NCBI GenBank assembly: GCA_009792885.1
Contig: WMCF01000081.1
Coordinates: 745,072 to 809,071, forward strand
Source: Eremophila alpestris peregrina
Lineage: Eukaryota > Chordata > Aves > Passeriformes > Alaudidae
Length of the DNA: 64,000 nucleotides
Direction: 5' to 3'
In this document: positions 36,933 to 50,130 of the stretch, one piece after another
Layout: every line of letters starts with the position of its first letter
Position numbering within the stretch: position 1 is the first letter of the stretch
Position numbers and translations under genes: made by a program
The notes under the pieces: generated by a model
Database searches by the model: none
What the model saw: only the letters and a program-made list of their open reading frames with translations
What the model was told of the DNA's origin: nothing

Positions 36933-39900
36933 CACTCAGCATCAAACTCAAGTTTGTTTGCCAGGGTCAGGACACAGGCCAGTACCCCTCTGCCACAATA
37001 AAACAGGAATTAATGGGGAAGTCATCCCCGGCCCCTTCTCCTCTTCCTGCCTGTCTCTCCCCATGCCACACTGTACCCCAGAGCTCCCAGCCCTTTCCCC
37101 ATGTCCAGGCTCCCTGTGTGCCACCCCAGACAGCTGTTCCATCACACACTTGTGCCGACCAGGAGCATCAGGAAATGCAGACAACAGCCCAGCATTTGTT
37201 ATCAGCTCCCTTCCATCTCTACAGGCATGGAATTTTATGAAAGCAGGAAGAACCTGAGACAGACAGCTCTGACAAACTTGATGGAAACTGGCCAAAGGAT
37301 TAAAAAGTTACGGAGAAAGGTTGTACTTTGTCAATCTTTCAAAGGGACTGGGAAGACAAAGGTAAAATCCCTGGCTTTAGCTTTCTTTCCCTAGGAAAGC
37401 AATCAAAATATTTCAAAAAGTTACCTTGTGTTTCTTGAACTATCAAATTGTATCAAAAATCAATGCATTTGCAAAATCCCAGAGAAGTCAGAATCGTTTT
37501 TATAAGACTTCTGCCAGCATCATCAGGCAGGGAACTGCCTAAGGGAAGAGAACTGAGTACCCCAGGGCTCCAGGCAGGATCTGTACCACATCCCCGGTGC
37601 TTTGGGTATTCCAAGCTTCAGGGTCAGTGCTCCCACCCTTTCCGTGGGTTCTGTGCCAATCAGCAAGCAGCAGAATCCAAATGTAACTCAAGAACAAAAT
37701 GCTACATTTGTTTTGATCACATTAAAGTCAGAAGGAGCTATTAAAAGAAGTTGTAGCAGATGACTGGGTCTCAAAGAACCACAGGCAATAAATTCACATG
37801 GCAGTTTTGTTTCATAACTTCAGTCCTACTTATTCTTTCTTTGTCTATTCTAATTACTCCCTGATATGGAATTAATGTAGAAACCAAATTAAATGCTTGG
37901 GAAAGTGTATGAATCAGCTGGCCTGAAAGAAACAACCATTAAAAACAATTAGATAAAAACATCAATTTAGAAATGCACAATGCATTTCTGCCTAAGCCAA
38001 AGAACAAACATAAAGACAAAATGGAGACCTGTGATGCCAGGAAAGGAGCAGCCTCTCAGGGTGTTATGGAGGTGTTTGGTATCACCTTGCTGGTGGCAGG
38101 TTGGTGGCCTGCTGCCTTCAGAGAGCATCAGGGATGGCAGGTGGCACTGAGGAGTGATGCATTCACTCCTGAGGAGAAATACATTCAGATCTATATTGCC
38201 TCTTTGCTGCAAATCCTCCCAAAAGAGTGCTGTCACACTGGGACAGCAAACACTGTAAACTTGAAGCAGGGATATAGCACTGGGACCACACAGATTGTCT
38301 GATCTGAGTCAACCAAAGTTAACATTAAAAAGTGAAGCAGAAAATTTGATGTTTTAGGCTGAGATTAAACCAGCAACAGCAACCACAAGTAAGGAAATAT
38401 ATCACAGTAAATTGAACTGGGGCCTTCTCTCTCCTCTGGATTTAGAGAAACTACCCCATGACCACTGTTTCCCAAGAAACACATAAAGAAATTGGGTTTA
38501 ATACAGCAATATCTGAGTGTGTTACTGACTGCATTGGTGATGCTCTGGCAATTCATGACATTTTGGAAGCAAAACATGCAACAGCACAGATTGTAGGAGC
38601 CTGAGTCCACTGAATGTCAATGCTGCTGTTGGTGTGGTGAGCACAGACACTCTTTAGGGTACATTATTCTCCAGAGCTGATGGCGTGAACAAGTGTGCAT
38701 AATGGCATCTCTGAGCACACAGGTGCCATGCAGTGAGGCCCAGGCAGAGTTCATCTAAAGCCTTTCAGACCCTTGCACACCCTAGTAAGGACCAGAAGTG
38801 TTTGGCACATGCCCACACTGCACTTGATAAACACAGGAAGCACCTGCTATCCCGAAGCCCCACAAAACCAAGAGCATGGCACACACAGCACCATTTCCAA
38901 CATGGAAACCCCACAGAAGAGCTGGAAAACTCCAGATGAACCAAAAGATCCCTGCACCACAGCCACTGCCTAGTTGGGACAGGCTTGGTGTGTGGACTGA
39001 GGGGTCACATCCTGCAGCTGCTTTCCCAGCTGAGAGAACACAAAACAGGAACACAAATTCCTTGCAAATGCTGGGGCACCCACAGGAGACATTTCCTTAA
39101 GTGATTTCACTATCTCTCTCCTCTTGAATACTACATGTTTTCTCCAGCAAAGACAGCTTACTCAGTGAGCCTAAAAATACTCCTAAGAACAATTTTTAGC
39201 ACACAATGGGATATGTACATGTTGACAGGTATTTTAAAATGATCCCCATTGCACCCCACTGACAAAAATACACACCAGAAACTCCATCTAAATTACACGC
39301 TATCAACACTGTCAGTACACATGTTAGGAATAAAAAATGAATTCTTGCATAAAACTCCATTTATTCTAAGTTTCTCAAATCATATTGCCACCTCAGTCAT
39401 AAGAATACACTTGTATTAAATAGAAAGCCTTTCTGTGATCCAAATTGAAATTATGTTCCCCTTTTACACGTGAAAATTATCTAAGGTGCAGTGTTAATAG
39501 TCATAAAAAGTAATTTCCCTAAGGAGACTGTGGCATCAGCTAAAATAGCAATCTTTCAGTTATTTACAAGAACAAATGCCAATATTATCACTGGGGAAAA
39601 TACTGATATAGCAAAATAATTACTCAGATGGGGCTAAGTCTTACTTCATACAGAAATAGAGAAACAAAAGACATAACTTTTCATTATGTAATTGCTATCA
39701 TTTTTGTGTAACTTTTCACATGTGTAAATAGTATTGAAGAGAAAAAATGGCATTATTCAGATATTAAAAAGTCTGTAAAAATAGGAAGGTGCTCGGTAAC
39801 TAATAAATCTTCGTTTGCAGAGGCACATATTGAGTACTTAAGAGGCAAAACCATGTTATTTCTATCAAAATGTGCTGAAACACCCAGATATACACAAATA

Positions 39901-41949
39901 TACTGAGAAGGGGGTTTGCTGCTTGCAGCAGCTTTCACACACAAAATTTGACTTACCTGTAGTTGGTAGTTTATTGGTAAATGACATGGGGTAAGATCTA
40001 TGCACTTTTCAAGTTAATTACTCCCAAACTAGATTTCTACAAAAGCAAAAGAAACAAGAGAGACCACAGGAAGACCAAACGTTTTGTAAAAAGAGGAGGA
40101 TTAATCAATATACTTGTCTTTACTCTCAACCAAAAGCTATTTGGATTTTAAAAACCAAAAAAAGAAAACAAAACAAAAAAAAAAACCAAAAAAAACCCAA
40201 ACCGACCGAAAAACCACACAAGACCAAGATACGTATATCACTGTGTTTCTTTTTTCTGGAAAGAGAAATCAACAATATCAAAACAACAACTGTGCACCTC
40301 TCTGAACTGGAATAAACTTCATGACATTCCTGAAAATGTCACACTCACACAGAGCAGAGGCAGAGATGTCTCAGCACTACACCAGTTTAACTAATGCAGG
40401 TAACTTCACACTCTGTTGTCTGGCTAACAATTATATCTCCTGAAAAGATCTGACATTTATTGAAGGAGGAAAGCCAGTTTTAGGAGGGCACAGATAACTC
40501 AAATACCACACTGCAGTTATTAATCTTCCAGATGAATCTTTATTTATTTGCACTGTCCCAGTCCCTGAAGGCCTCAAGAGATGAGCAGTACAAATTGCTG
40601 GGCACCCTAAAATGGCAACTTCAGTTTAAGCCTGCACTTCAGGAGAACATCAGTATCATCTTCTATACTCTATACTCTCCATGCTAGTTTCACCTTTTTC
40701 CTTTATTGTTATTGCAGACCAAGAAGAATCCTGAAAACCAGCTGGATCCCTACAAACTTAGTGGAAAAACAGCCCACACTTCAGACTCAGCTGGCTGCTC
40801 AGAGACTCAGTGCCCCCCTCACCACTGATGTTCCCAGGACTCCTCCTATTCCTTCCCTGACCAGCCCAGATCTAACACTCAAGATACTCCTGGTTAGACC
40901 TAATTAGTCACAGAAATACCCAAGTATTTTAAGCAATTCAACATCAATTCACTGAATTTAGGCTGGCTACAATGTTAAGAATTTTGCTCTGTGTGCATGA
41001 GTAGATTTCAGCAATAATTGCCTAAGAAGATAATTTTAGAATCAAATTAGCAGTTAAATAATTGTAGAAATTATACAGAGGGATTTCTTTGATTGAACAG
41101 TTGTAATAATGGCTGCAGAAATTTGTCCTACATTATTGTAGCCTAAAGTTAATATTGTTGAAAATGCACTGCCTTCCGAGAACACACTCCTATAAGATTA
41201 TTTCTTTGGGGTGATTTTAATTATCTGCATTAAACTCAAAATATTGGCCATATTGAAATATCTGATAAACCTGGAGTATTCCACACAGTATTATCTCAGT
41301 CCTGCTCCCAGTATGTGTTACTTTTAATTCACCACTGATTTTTCCCAACGAGCTGCAGGTTTTTCAAGAGAACACACAACTGCCCAGGCAGCCCATCCAG
41401 CAGGGATGAGTGTTCTGCAGCATGTTGGAGGGCTGGAGTGTAATTTCAGATAAGCATTAGAGATGCTTCCCTTTGAGCATTCCAAGGGTTTCATTAATTG
41501 CAGCAGCTGACTTGAGGCCTTTTAGAGGACAAAAAGGAGATTAATATCAAGATGCCATTCTTGTCTCCTACCCAGGGCACCAAGGCCCACAACTGCAAAA
41601 CGGAGGAAGCCAAAGCTCTCACAAAAGGAAGAGTCCTACAACCAGAGGGAGAGTGCAGTATCACCAACTGGTTTGGAATAAGGGTTTTTTTCCTCAATTG
41701 TTGATTGTCTCCTCATTGCTAGTGCTAGGAGATAAAGCAAACAAAGAATAGTATTTACCTTGATTCTATAATATTGTGACATTTAAACAGGGTAAATGGG
41801 AACTGTCAAATAGAGATTTTGAAATTGATGACAATGATAGACTGGATTAGCAGAGAAAGGATATGATTGATGATGGAACAAAAAGAGGATGGAATAATTA
41901 ATGCCCAGGATTGAATTCTTACAGACAATGAGCCACTTTAAATTCATTT
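36933..41949. other. Non-coding intronic stretch
   Basis: 5 kb with no gene recognised. Contains a C/T-rich patch just after the LTR (36.93-37.2 kb) and an A-rich, C-interrupted low-complexity tract at 40150-40217. Open frames are under 125 codons and not supported. Confidence 0.6.
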
Positions 41950-42760
41950 TATATTTCTATCACATTAAAGTTTTGATCCAGTATTCTTAAATCTCAGCAA
42001 GGCACTTGATTTTATATCTCACGTTTTGATTAATAAAACATAAAATTGATACAGTGGCTCTGCAACAGACTTGAAATCATTAAACTGAGCAGCAGTGCTT
42101 TCAATAGACTCATGTGGGGACTGATTTGCAGCCAACATTTTGTCAGGAGGAAGTCAAAACTATCTGATAAAAGTTCTCAGAGGAACAATGAAGCCCAGCA
42201 GATGCAGTCAAGTACCAGGCACACATCTGGAAATAAGGACTGGAGACCATTTCTACAGTGTAAGAGTGTCTATGAAGGCAACTGTGATGGAAAGCTGTGG
42301 CTACTGAGCAGCTTCCACAAGTAGGAGAAGCACTTGAGCAGCAGGGTCATTAATCTTGCTTCTCTCAATTACACAAAAAAAAAAAAAAAAAAAAAAGTCT
42401 TGGAAGCAGAGATGAATAATCAGATCAATGGACACCACTACAGAAGTAACCTTAATTCAACTTTTACATTTGGGAAAGTCAGCACTACAACAAAAACTTC
42501 TATTACATCTGACACTGCTGCTGATGCCCACTGCTGACAAACCAGGAGCACCAGACCAGGAGGCTGCAGCTTCAGAGGGACACCAGACTGAAAACACTTC
42601 AAAGAGGAGTCACAAGAACACTGAAAGGTGTGGGAAATACACCTTTGATGGAACCCTCTAAGAACTCAAAGCAAAAGGCATGACTTGATCACAGTGCAAA
42701 AGCAGCTGTGCCACATGTGCATCAGTCACTAAAACCAAGAGAAAACGTGTGGCTCACCTT
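41950..42760 (+). mobile_element. Decayed CR1/L3-type LINE fragment
   Basis: At about 41989-42039 one frame reads LNLSKALDFISHVLINK, which matches the reverse-transcriptase palm segment of CR1-clade LINEs (consensus of the type DLSKAFDTVSHDILI). Further on, CAAAGAGGAGTCACAAGAAC (42600) and TGACTTGATCACAGT (42682) resemble the blocks that follow the reverse transcriptase in amniote CR1/L3 elements, in the same order and orientation. The frame is broken many times and an A-rich tract (about 42376-42397) interrupts it. This is an old, 5'-truncated, inactive copy. Limits are approximate. Confidence 0.5.
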
Positions 42761-45700
42761 ATTCAGAAGCCAAATTTGACACCAGTGGCTCCTTGGTGAC
42801 CTAAATGTTTGGAAATGTTTTCCCAGAAAAAGTTTCCCCATGTTCTGTACTCCTTCTTATGGTCAACCAGTAACCTTCCCCAGCTTATGCTTATTTATTC
42901 TTTTGGATGTGGGATTACTGGAGGAAAAGCTCCATGTGCTCAGGAGTAACCCCAGCTGGTCAACAATATTTTTGTACATGGACTCTCAGTAAAACAAAGA
43001 TCTTACTTCACTCAGTACAACACAAAGAGCTCTTGGTAGGTGATAATCTGGTATAATTCCTTTTGAAAATAACTCAGTAACTTCATGTTAATTATGTGAT
43101 TGGAGTTCATAATCTTTCTATAGGTGTTTCAATAGCCTAAAGAAAGGTACACATAGAAAATAATGTGCTATTTTAATAGCAGGAGACGCACAAAGAACAC
43201 CTCATAAAATGTCTAATCAATATTCCCACTTATTTATTTAGCAAGAGATCACTGCCTGAAGACAATTTAGAGGTCAAGCTCCTACAGTCCAATAAAGTCA
43301 AACATTTGTTTTTAAACAGCAACACATTTTAGATACCAAACCTTGCATAGGGAAATAAACTGATAAATTCAGGAGGCTGCAGCTTCGAAAACATCCCTGT
43401 AGTATCCACTATAAGAGCTCTTGTCTGTTTATGGACTGACAGCCAACAGTGGACAGGTTTTTTTTCAAGTCTACTTCTATGTGTATCTAATTCAGCAACT
43501 ACATTCAACAAAAAACAAACAAACAAACAAAAACTCCAAATAAACCAGCCAAATAACCAAACAAAGAAAACCACACATCAGGGTTTGAGACTTTTAGAAC
43601 TGGAGAGCACCAGGAAATTCAGACAAACCCATCAGAGAATATTGGACAGCTAAACCAACCAAGCCTGTAGCAGTCTTAAAAACATTCAGCCAAGACCACA
43701 AGATCACGGAAGTACTTTTAAAGTTACAGTATCGTGGAAGGCCAGACCTGAATCTGCTAAATAAAACCAAAAGCAGTTTTAAGAATTTTTGAAAACTACC
43801 CCTAAAAATTTCAGCTTCAAGATCTCTCATTGAAGACAGTGAGAGAAAACTGTCCTGACTATCCATGACCCCTATAAAAATACAATTTTTCACAACTGAC
43901 ACATTCATCTGCCAAAGCTACTCATCAGATTAAAGGAAAACTACACAAAGGAAGAACTTGCCAAGTCTGTAATGGTTTCTTTAAAATCAGTTTTTCAGAA
44001 CTTGAGTGACAAAAACATCACATAAGCTAAATCATTTTCATAACAAAGAACAACTATCTGGTAAGAAACTGCTTCCTCAGATAAACTTCCATATTTCAAC
44101 TCTTTTCTTACCATTTTTACATCGGTTGCCAAAATATTTTGCTGGTGTCAGTTATTCCATTGTTTAAGAAATACCACAGAAAACTAATACATCTGTGTTC
44201 CCTATTCCTTTGGAATCTGGTGGGGTTTTTTGACATTTTAATTTCCATGCATTTAAATGCTTAACCTTTTTCTTGTCCTAGTAACACTTAGAAATCAGTC
44301 TCTTAGCCTTGTGAATGACATGCATTTATGTATCACTCTTGTGTTAGTCTAGCTAGGAGTAATACCAGGTTTAATTTACAAAATCCATACCTCTCTAACA
44401 CAGGGCACCAAATTTGTTTAAAAACTTTTCACATCTTTTCAGCTGAAGACACTGCAGTGAGATCATCACTAGCAGCAGAGTGGTGCAGGATAGTTCTGCT
44501 GCTTTTTTATTACCTGGATACAGATGGTTTGCAATCTATATCAGCTCCCTCCAGGAAGGTTTTATCACCACCCATCTGCAGGAGTGCTGAGGAAAGCACA
44601 CCCCAGTGGGTATCTCATACACAAAAAATTTTCCTAGAGAGCAGCCAAAATCTCTGTGAGGCTTTCCAGCCATAACGATGAGAATGCAGACACATGAGGG
44701 CAATTCAGGAGAAATTTCAAAAGAAGAGCTACAGCTGCTCGCCTGCTGACTCACCAAACCTGATGATAATACCTGAAAATTGGAGGCACAGACTTAGGCT
44801 ATGTGTTTACAGTCTTACACAGATTTTGCTGTCATTTCTCCCATGTATTCTTCCCATTCAAAGGCAGTAGGAATCAGCTGGAGCATTTCTCTAAAAAGGT
44901 GTTAGAATGACAGACAAGGTGTTGTAGACAGTTTCATATCTACAGCAATGCACAGTGGAGAAAATATGGAAATGGACACTGTCTTATGAGTCTGGGATTT
45001 TTATTGTTTTCATCTTTGAATGTTCTTCATTTTTCCTTCTTTCCTTCTGGTCCCAGAATGCAGAAAGGTATTTCTTCTGATTTAACCTCCAGATCAAATA
45101 GAAATATGTGTGTTACATTTTGCTATACATGCTGTATATACCTCTTACAAGTAATCATTTTTAAAATATACTATTCATATTAATTATACATTATATAGTA
45201 TTACATAATAATATATAGCAATATATACTGTATAATTAGTTGCATATTCTATATTAATATCTAGTTAATATCTATTACCTTCTAATTAAATACCCTCACT
45301 GGGAGTTTTTCTGTGTGCTGTTTGAGCTGAGAAATGCCCTGTCCAAAGTCCCTCAGTGCTATCCCACCTTGCTGATTTAGCAGTAAAAGGCAGGTCAGCT
45401 CAGGAAGTGCAATAGTTCCTCCACTGGACTCAGCAGAAGGGAGTGAGAACAGTAAATAACCACCAAAATGCTCATTTCTTTTTTTAATGAAATGTTGACA
45501 TGTTTGGACATTGAAGCCTAAATTCATCTGCAAACATTATCAGTATTTACTGCAGTAGACACAACCTATCCCACATGATTAAGAAAATACCATGAACAGA
45601 AAACTACTCACAGTCCCCTTCCTCTTGTTCATTGGCCTGACCTCAAGCAAGTGTGAAAGATTTAAAAAAAACAGCCCAGTGAAGACAAGGAGGATGCATT

Positions 45701-48700
45701 ACACTACTGGGTGAGTGAACATGTCAGAAAATAATATTTGTAAGTTCTTTTTCCACAGGCCTTAAACAGCCAGTCAGCATTCCATACAGGAAAAACACAG
45801 ATACCCCTCAGCCTACTCTGAGCTTCTTGCTTGTCTTAATCTACAGAGAACAGCTTCATCCAAATGGTTTCAGTATATATTAATTTAGAGCATTCTCTGT
45901 CTATATGGATACTAAAACCAGGTTATTTACTGTCAGCTAATTATTTATTATCAGCTCAGATCCAGGAATGCAGTGGAAGAAGGTAACTCATGGCTGGAGG
46001 ATCTGTGCCAAGCACAACCATCAAAACATCCAATCCTGCCAAAGAAGCACCTTCTTGCATGCTCCTGGTAGCCCATTCTTTCAGCACTTGCTGCAGATCC
46101 CTGTTTTGATTTGACTAAAATGAGGCAGAACTGGAACTTTTCATTGTTCTTTCACAGGGTACCTGAGTGTCTGCAAGCATTTTGCTCTGTTGGGGTGATC
46201 AGAACATTGGAAGAGCAACACGACCAATCTGAAATGATTAATCTTCCAAAATGCTGGACTGGTAATTGCAGAGAGCACCCACAGGAGATGGATGGTGCCT
46301 TTTTCTGCCCTTTCTGTAATGCAGAGCTGGATCTAGGGAAGGACTCGTGCCCATGTGCTCACAGCCCTCACCCCTGCAGCAGCTCCACTGGCAGAGAGAA
46401 CACCAACCTGAGCACTTCCAGATGCACCAACACTGGTGCTTTTTGGGGAGTTTCAGGAGCTGGGAGGCACCAAGGCAGTGCTGGGTAGCTGCCATCCATC
46501 GGTGGCACTGGCTATTTAGCAGCTGGCACGGAGCACTCTCTGAGTTGCTCAATCAAAGCTCCAGCTGTGAGAAGCAGCCGCAGCACTGGAGGTGTCCTTA
46601 TTGTTTGTGAAATCATTGTTAATTAAGGTGCGATCTCACTGTGCTGGTGTTCAGTGAACACAGGGAGAAATGGACCTTTCCCTGACAAGTTTATCATTCC
46701 AACAGGCTACACAAGCAAGCATAAAGGATGATTCAGAATGTAAAAGGTATATTTTTTCTGAAAACTTCATTTCCACAGCACCCCCCCACTGTAGTCCCTC
46801 TGATTAGCTGATTAATGTGTGACATTATTTTTCACACGTGACACGTGATTAACGTGCTCTAATGAGCAACACAACCATGAGCAATGTGCCTTTCCCTCTG
46901 TTTTACTCAAATCATTGTGACACAGGTATTGACTGGCTGAGAGATGCTCCACCAACACCAGATCAGCTTTCAACAGCTGCCTTTCAAAATTGTGTCTCTC
47001 TTCTTCTCCCAGAGGAAATGGTTGCCTACAGTTTACATCTGAGTCACGAGCAAGCTGTACCTGGTTGGAGCATGGTAGGAGCCAACCCAAGCCTTCACAC
47101 TCCCTCCTTTGATTCCTAATGCTTTACTTTTTTCTTTTTTGACAGATATGTTCAGTTTGACTTAATTTTTGCACTGGACATTATATAATCCTGATTATGG
47201 TGGGGAGTGTAACTCCAGCAGTGGTCCTGGGGGTGACATACTGTGGAAATTAATTCTTAACTCTGCATGTCACTGGGCAGTATGACACATACCCAGCTAA
47301 AGGAGCATAAATTACTTGTAAAACTACAAATTAAACTTATCTGATGTTTGAAACCTAGTCACTCTGTAGTCCATGGTGAAAGTGTCCCAGGGCACTGACC
47401 AATGCAAAATGCTCCTGGTTCCCTGCTTTGTCTTCACACACTGCAATGCCAAGTGTTGCACACAAACCCAAAAGAGGACTGGGGCATTTATCCATGAGTG
47501 TGTGCATCTGTACAGATATAATTTACCCAGAGAGGCAAATATTGCCCAGTGGAGGAAGCTATAGTAAAAATGGTGCTGCTCCCAGTGTTTACTGCATCCT
47601 GTATCACCACTTGGACTCCATGGCAGTAGATCAGCTCTGTTAAGCATACACATTCCTGTAGTAATCACCAAAATGAGTAAAAGCATTTGCTTAAAAGAAG
47701 TCCTGGCTTAGACTGCTCTTTATAAACATTCTTAGACACAAATTATGTTCTTAATTGAAAATTTGGCTCTACCACGTTTTGGTCCTGTCTTCAATGGGAG
47801 GCAGCATTGCATGTGGTCTACGCCTCTGGAAGACAGAGCTTTTAAGGTTAATTGACATCCAATTTATGCACCTCAGCAATCATATCTAGTGATCAACACA
47901 GTGCAGGAGTAGTAAAGTTTTATTTGCAATTTCAGCTGCAAAGCCCAAAGCTATCAAGTAATACAAATTATGTTTAGTATCTTCATATAACTACCCAATA
48001 ATCTTAAATTCCCAGGCAAAGCCTATCAGTGACAGTATTTTGCACTGTGTGGGCCGTGTACACTGTGATTATGTACTTTGGCTTGGTGCTGTTGTTGCTC
48101 CTCACCTATTTTTCTCTTTTCCAAGCTGTTGGCTATGAGATACCTACAAATATGTTTTTTAACTCTATTGGATTTCTTCACTTAAAAATGAGATCATGGC
48201 TGTGCCATAAATACATGCAAACCACAAAGCAAGAAACAGAATATTAACACTTTTCATCCTGCTCTTGAATCTCATCCTGGAACGTGAAGAGGTGTCTTGT
48301 TTCATTGTCAGAAATACCTCAGCTTTGGCAACTGAGCTCTGAGAGCCTGGCTCCCTCCAAGGGAAGGAATATAACTCAGTTGTGGTGTGCGAGTTCCTGC
48401 GACATCCAGACTGACTTGACAAACAAAGGTAAAAAAAATCAGCCATTCCTCTAATCATGAGTCCATTTGTCTTATAAAGATAAATCAGACTGTGGTATTT
48501 ATATGCCCAGCACAAGTAATGCAGTAAAGAGGCACTGTTCCACCAACCTACAACCTGCAGATGACAAACCTTATTATGTTACGGCTGTAAAATTGACATC
48601 AATTGTATACAATTACTGAAGATACATGTTAACAGCTTCAAAACGTGGACTCACGTCCCTAGTCCTTTCTTAAATCCATAGGAATAATATAGCCCTATAT

Positions 48701-49229
48701 CAATTTTAGCCTCTTTTAGCATAGCCTCAGAATTATATTTGGCATCTCTATCTGGCACATACAATAACTGCCAGCAACAGTAACCATTTCTACATTGAGG
48801 TCACCGAGTATATCCACTTCTGTGAGAAGTCTGGAGAGCACAGGACACTGCCCGACTCAAAAAGTCCAGGGAAATAAGCAAAATATAACCCAGAAATTCT
48901 CGGAGCTTTCAGCTGCATTTGAGATGTAGCGCTCAGATCTCAGCAGAGCTTGCCCTCTCCTTATCTCCCCCTCCTCCCCACCACACACACACAATCACCA
49001 GAACTGATCCTCCGGTTTAACAAAAGCCTCTGCCCGTCCTTTTCTCTGCAAGGAATAAGACCTAATCCAACTATCCCGTCCCATAGGAAATGCGCCAGCC
49101 AGGCAGCCAGCGGGTGATGGCAGCGCTGGCTGTCTCAGGGAAAGGCACAAAACCCGAGCATGCCCTGCCCACAGAGAAGCCTCTGTTCCGCGAGCAGTAA
49201 AAAAAAAAAAAAAAAGGATGCGGCAGACA
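42761..49229. other. Non-coding intronic stretch up to the CpG island
   Basis: 6.5 kb with no exon recognised. Contains a CAAA-type simple repeat at about 43507-43534 and an AT-rich low-complexity block at 45160-45290. A 125-codon frame at 46111-46488 with a CPFC...CPC cysteine pattern is probably chance. Sequence becomes GC-rich abruptly after about 49.1 kb. Confidence 0.6.
45160..45290. repeat. AT-rich low-complexity block
   Basis: About 130 bases of nearly pure A/T with many ATTATA, TATATA and AATAT words. No coding potential. May include short palindromes. Confidence 0.8.
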
Positions 49230-50130
49230 AAGAGAAGCGCCCGGCTGTTCCCCGCTCCCGGCGGTGCCGGGCACCGGGCAGGCTCCACGTTGTGGCCGTG
49301 TCCCTCCCGGAGCGCGGCCGCGGTGCCACCGCCGCAGGTGAGGCTGTTCCGCGCACGGAGCCCCGCGGAGCCCGCGGCCAGGGCGGTGACGGCCCCGCGC
49401 TCCTCCCGCGCTGCTGCTTACCCGGCTGGGCGCGGGCGCTGGGCAGGACGGCCGCGGTGAGGGCGAGCAGCAGCAGCAGCAGGACGGCCGCGGCCGGGCC
49501 CGTTCCGCCGCCCGCGGGCCGGGCTCTGCGCGGGGGCGCGGGGCCGGGCGCTGCCTCGGGCCCCGCGGGGCTCGCCCCGCTCCGCCCGCCCGCCCGTCGC
49601 ATCCCCGCGCCTCGCACGGCCCCGCCGCGCTCAGCGGGCGACGCTGCCCATCGCCGGCCGGGCTCTGGAGCGGCGGCTCCGCAGGCGGGCGGCGGCGGAG
49701 GGGGCGGAGCGGGGTCCCCGCATGCCGCCCGCGGCTCTGCCCGCACGCCGCGGGACGCGGGCCCGGGGCTGCTCGGCGGCGGCGCGGCCCCTCGGGATCC
49801 GGCGCGGGGAGCGCCGCGGAACGGAGCTTCACCCACAAAGGGCTATCGGAGCCGCCAGCGTCGGCCCCGCTCCCCGCCCTCCGAGCGCGGGGAGGCGGGA
49901 GCGGGGGCGGCGCTGCCGGGGCCGCGGGGACCCCTCCGCCGCCCCCCGCGCTCCGCCGGGGCCGTGGCAGGAGCGGGGAGCGCCCGTGTGTTTGGTCCCC
50001 GCCCGCCGTGCCCGCGACAGCGGCTGTCGGGCAATCTGTCATCTCTCTCGCGTTTTGAAGCAACTGTGCCCGGAGCTACCTTTGGGTGTAAACGGAGGTG
50101 CAGCCGCTCGCAGCGGTGCTGCGACCTGGC
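49230..50130 (-). promoter_or_regulatory. KIAA1549L: CpG island, probable KIAA1549L promoter
   Basis: About 900 bp of very GC-rich, CpG-dense sequence stands out sharply from AT-rich surroundings on both sides. It has runs such as GCGGCGGCGG and many CGCG and CCGCCC boxes, typical of an unmethylated vertebrate housekeeping or neuronal promoter. The signal-peptide exon lies inside it on the minus strand, so the transcription start is expected between about 49.65 and 50.1 kb. No TATA box is evident. Both strands have long open frames here simply because GC-rich DNA lacks stops. Bidirectional transcription is possible but not shown. Confidence 0.75.
49422..49602 (-). CDS. KIAA1549L: Candidate first coding exon of KIAA1549L (signal peptide)
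   Basis: On the minus strand an ATG at 49600-49602, with G at -3, opens 60 codons ending AQPG|GTAAGC, a strong splice donor (phase 1). The peptide starts MRRAGGRSGASPAGPEAA. It has a Pro/Arg-rich n-region, then a hydrophobic core AAAVLLLLLLALTAAVLP at about residues 38-55, and a likely signal-peptidase site near SARA|QPG. UPF0606 proteins such as KIAA1549 have the same plan: a long basic leader and signal peptide, with exon 1 ending just after it, and a large mucin-like ectodomain beyond. In human, KIAA1549L lies directly downstream of HIPK3 on the same strand, as here. Upstream in-frame ATGs up to 49836 are possible but would bury the signal peptide. The gene name is inferred from synteny. 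Confidence 0.6.

Noticed and set aside
46111..46488. 125-codon frame containing CPFC and CPC cysteine pairs, like a zinc ribbon
   Set aside because: The spacing does not fit a zinc-finger family I know. It is overlapped by frames on the other strand and has no other support.
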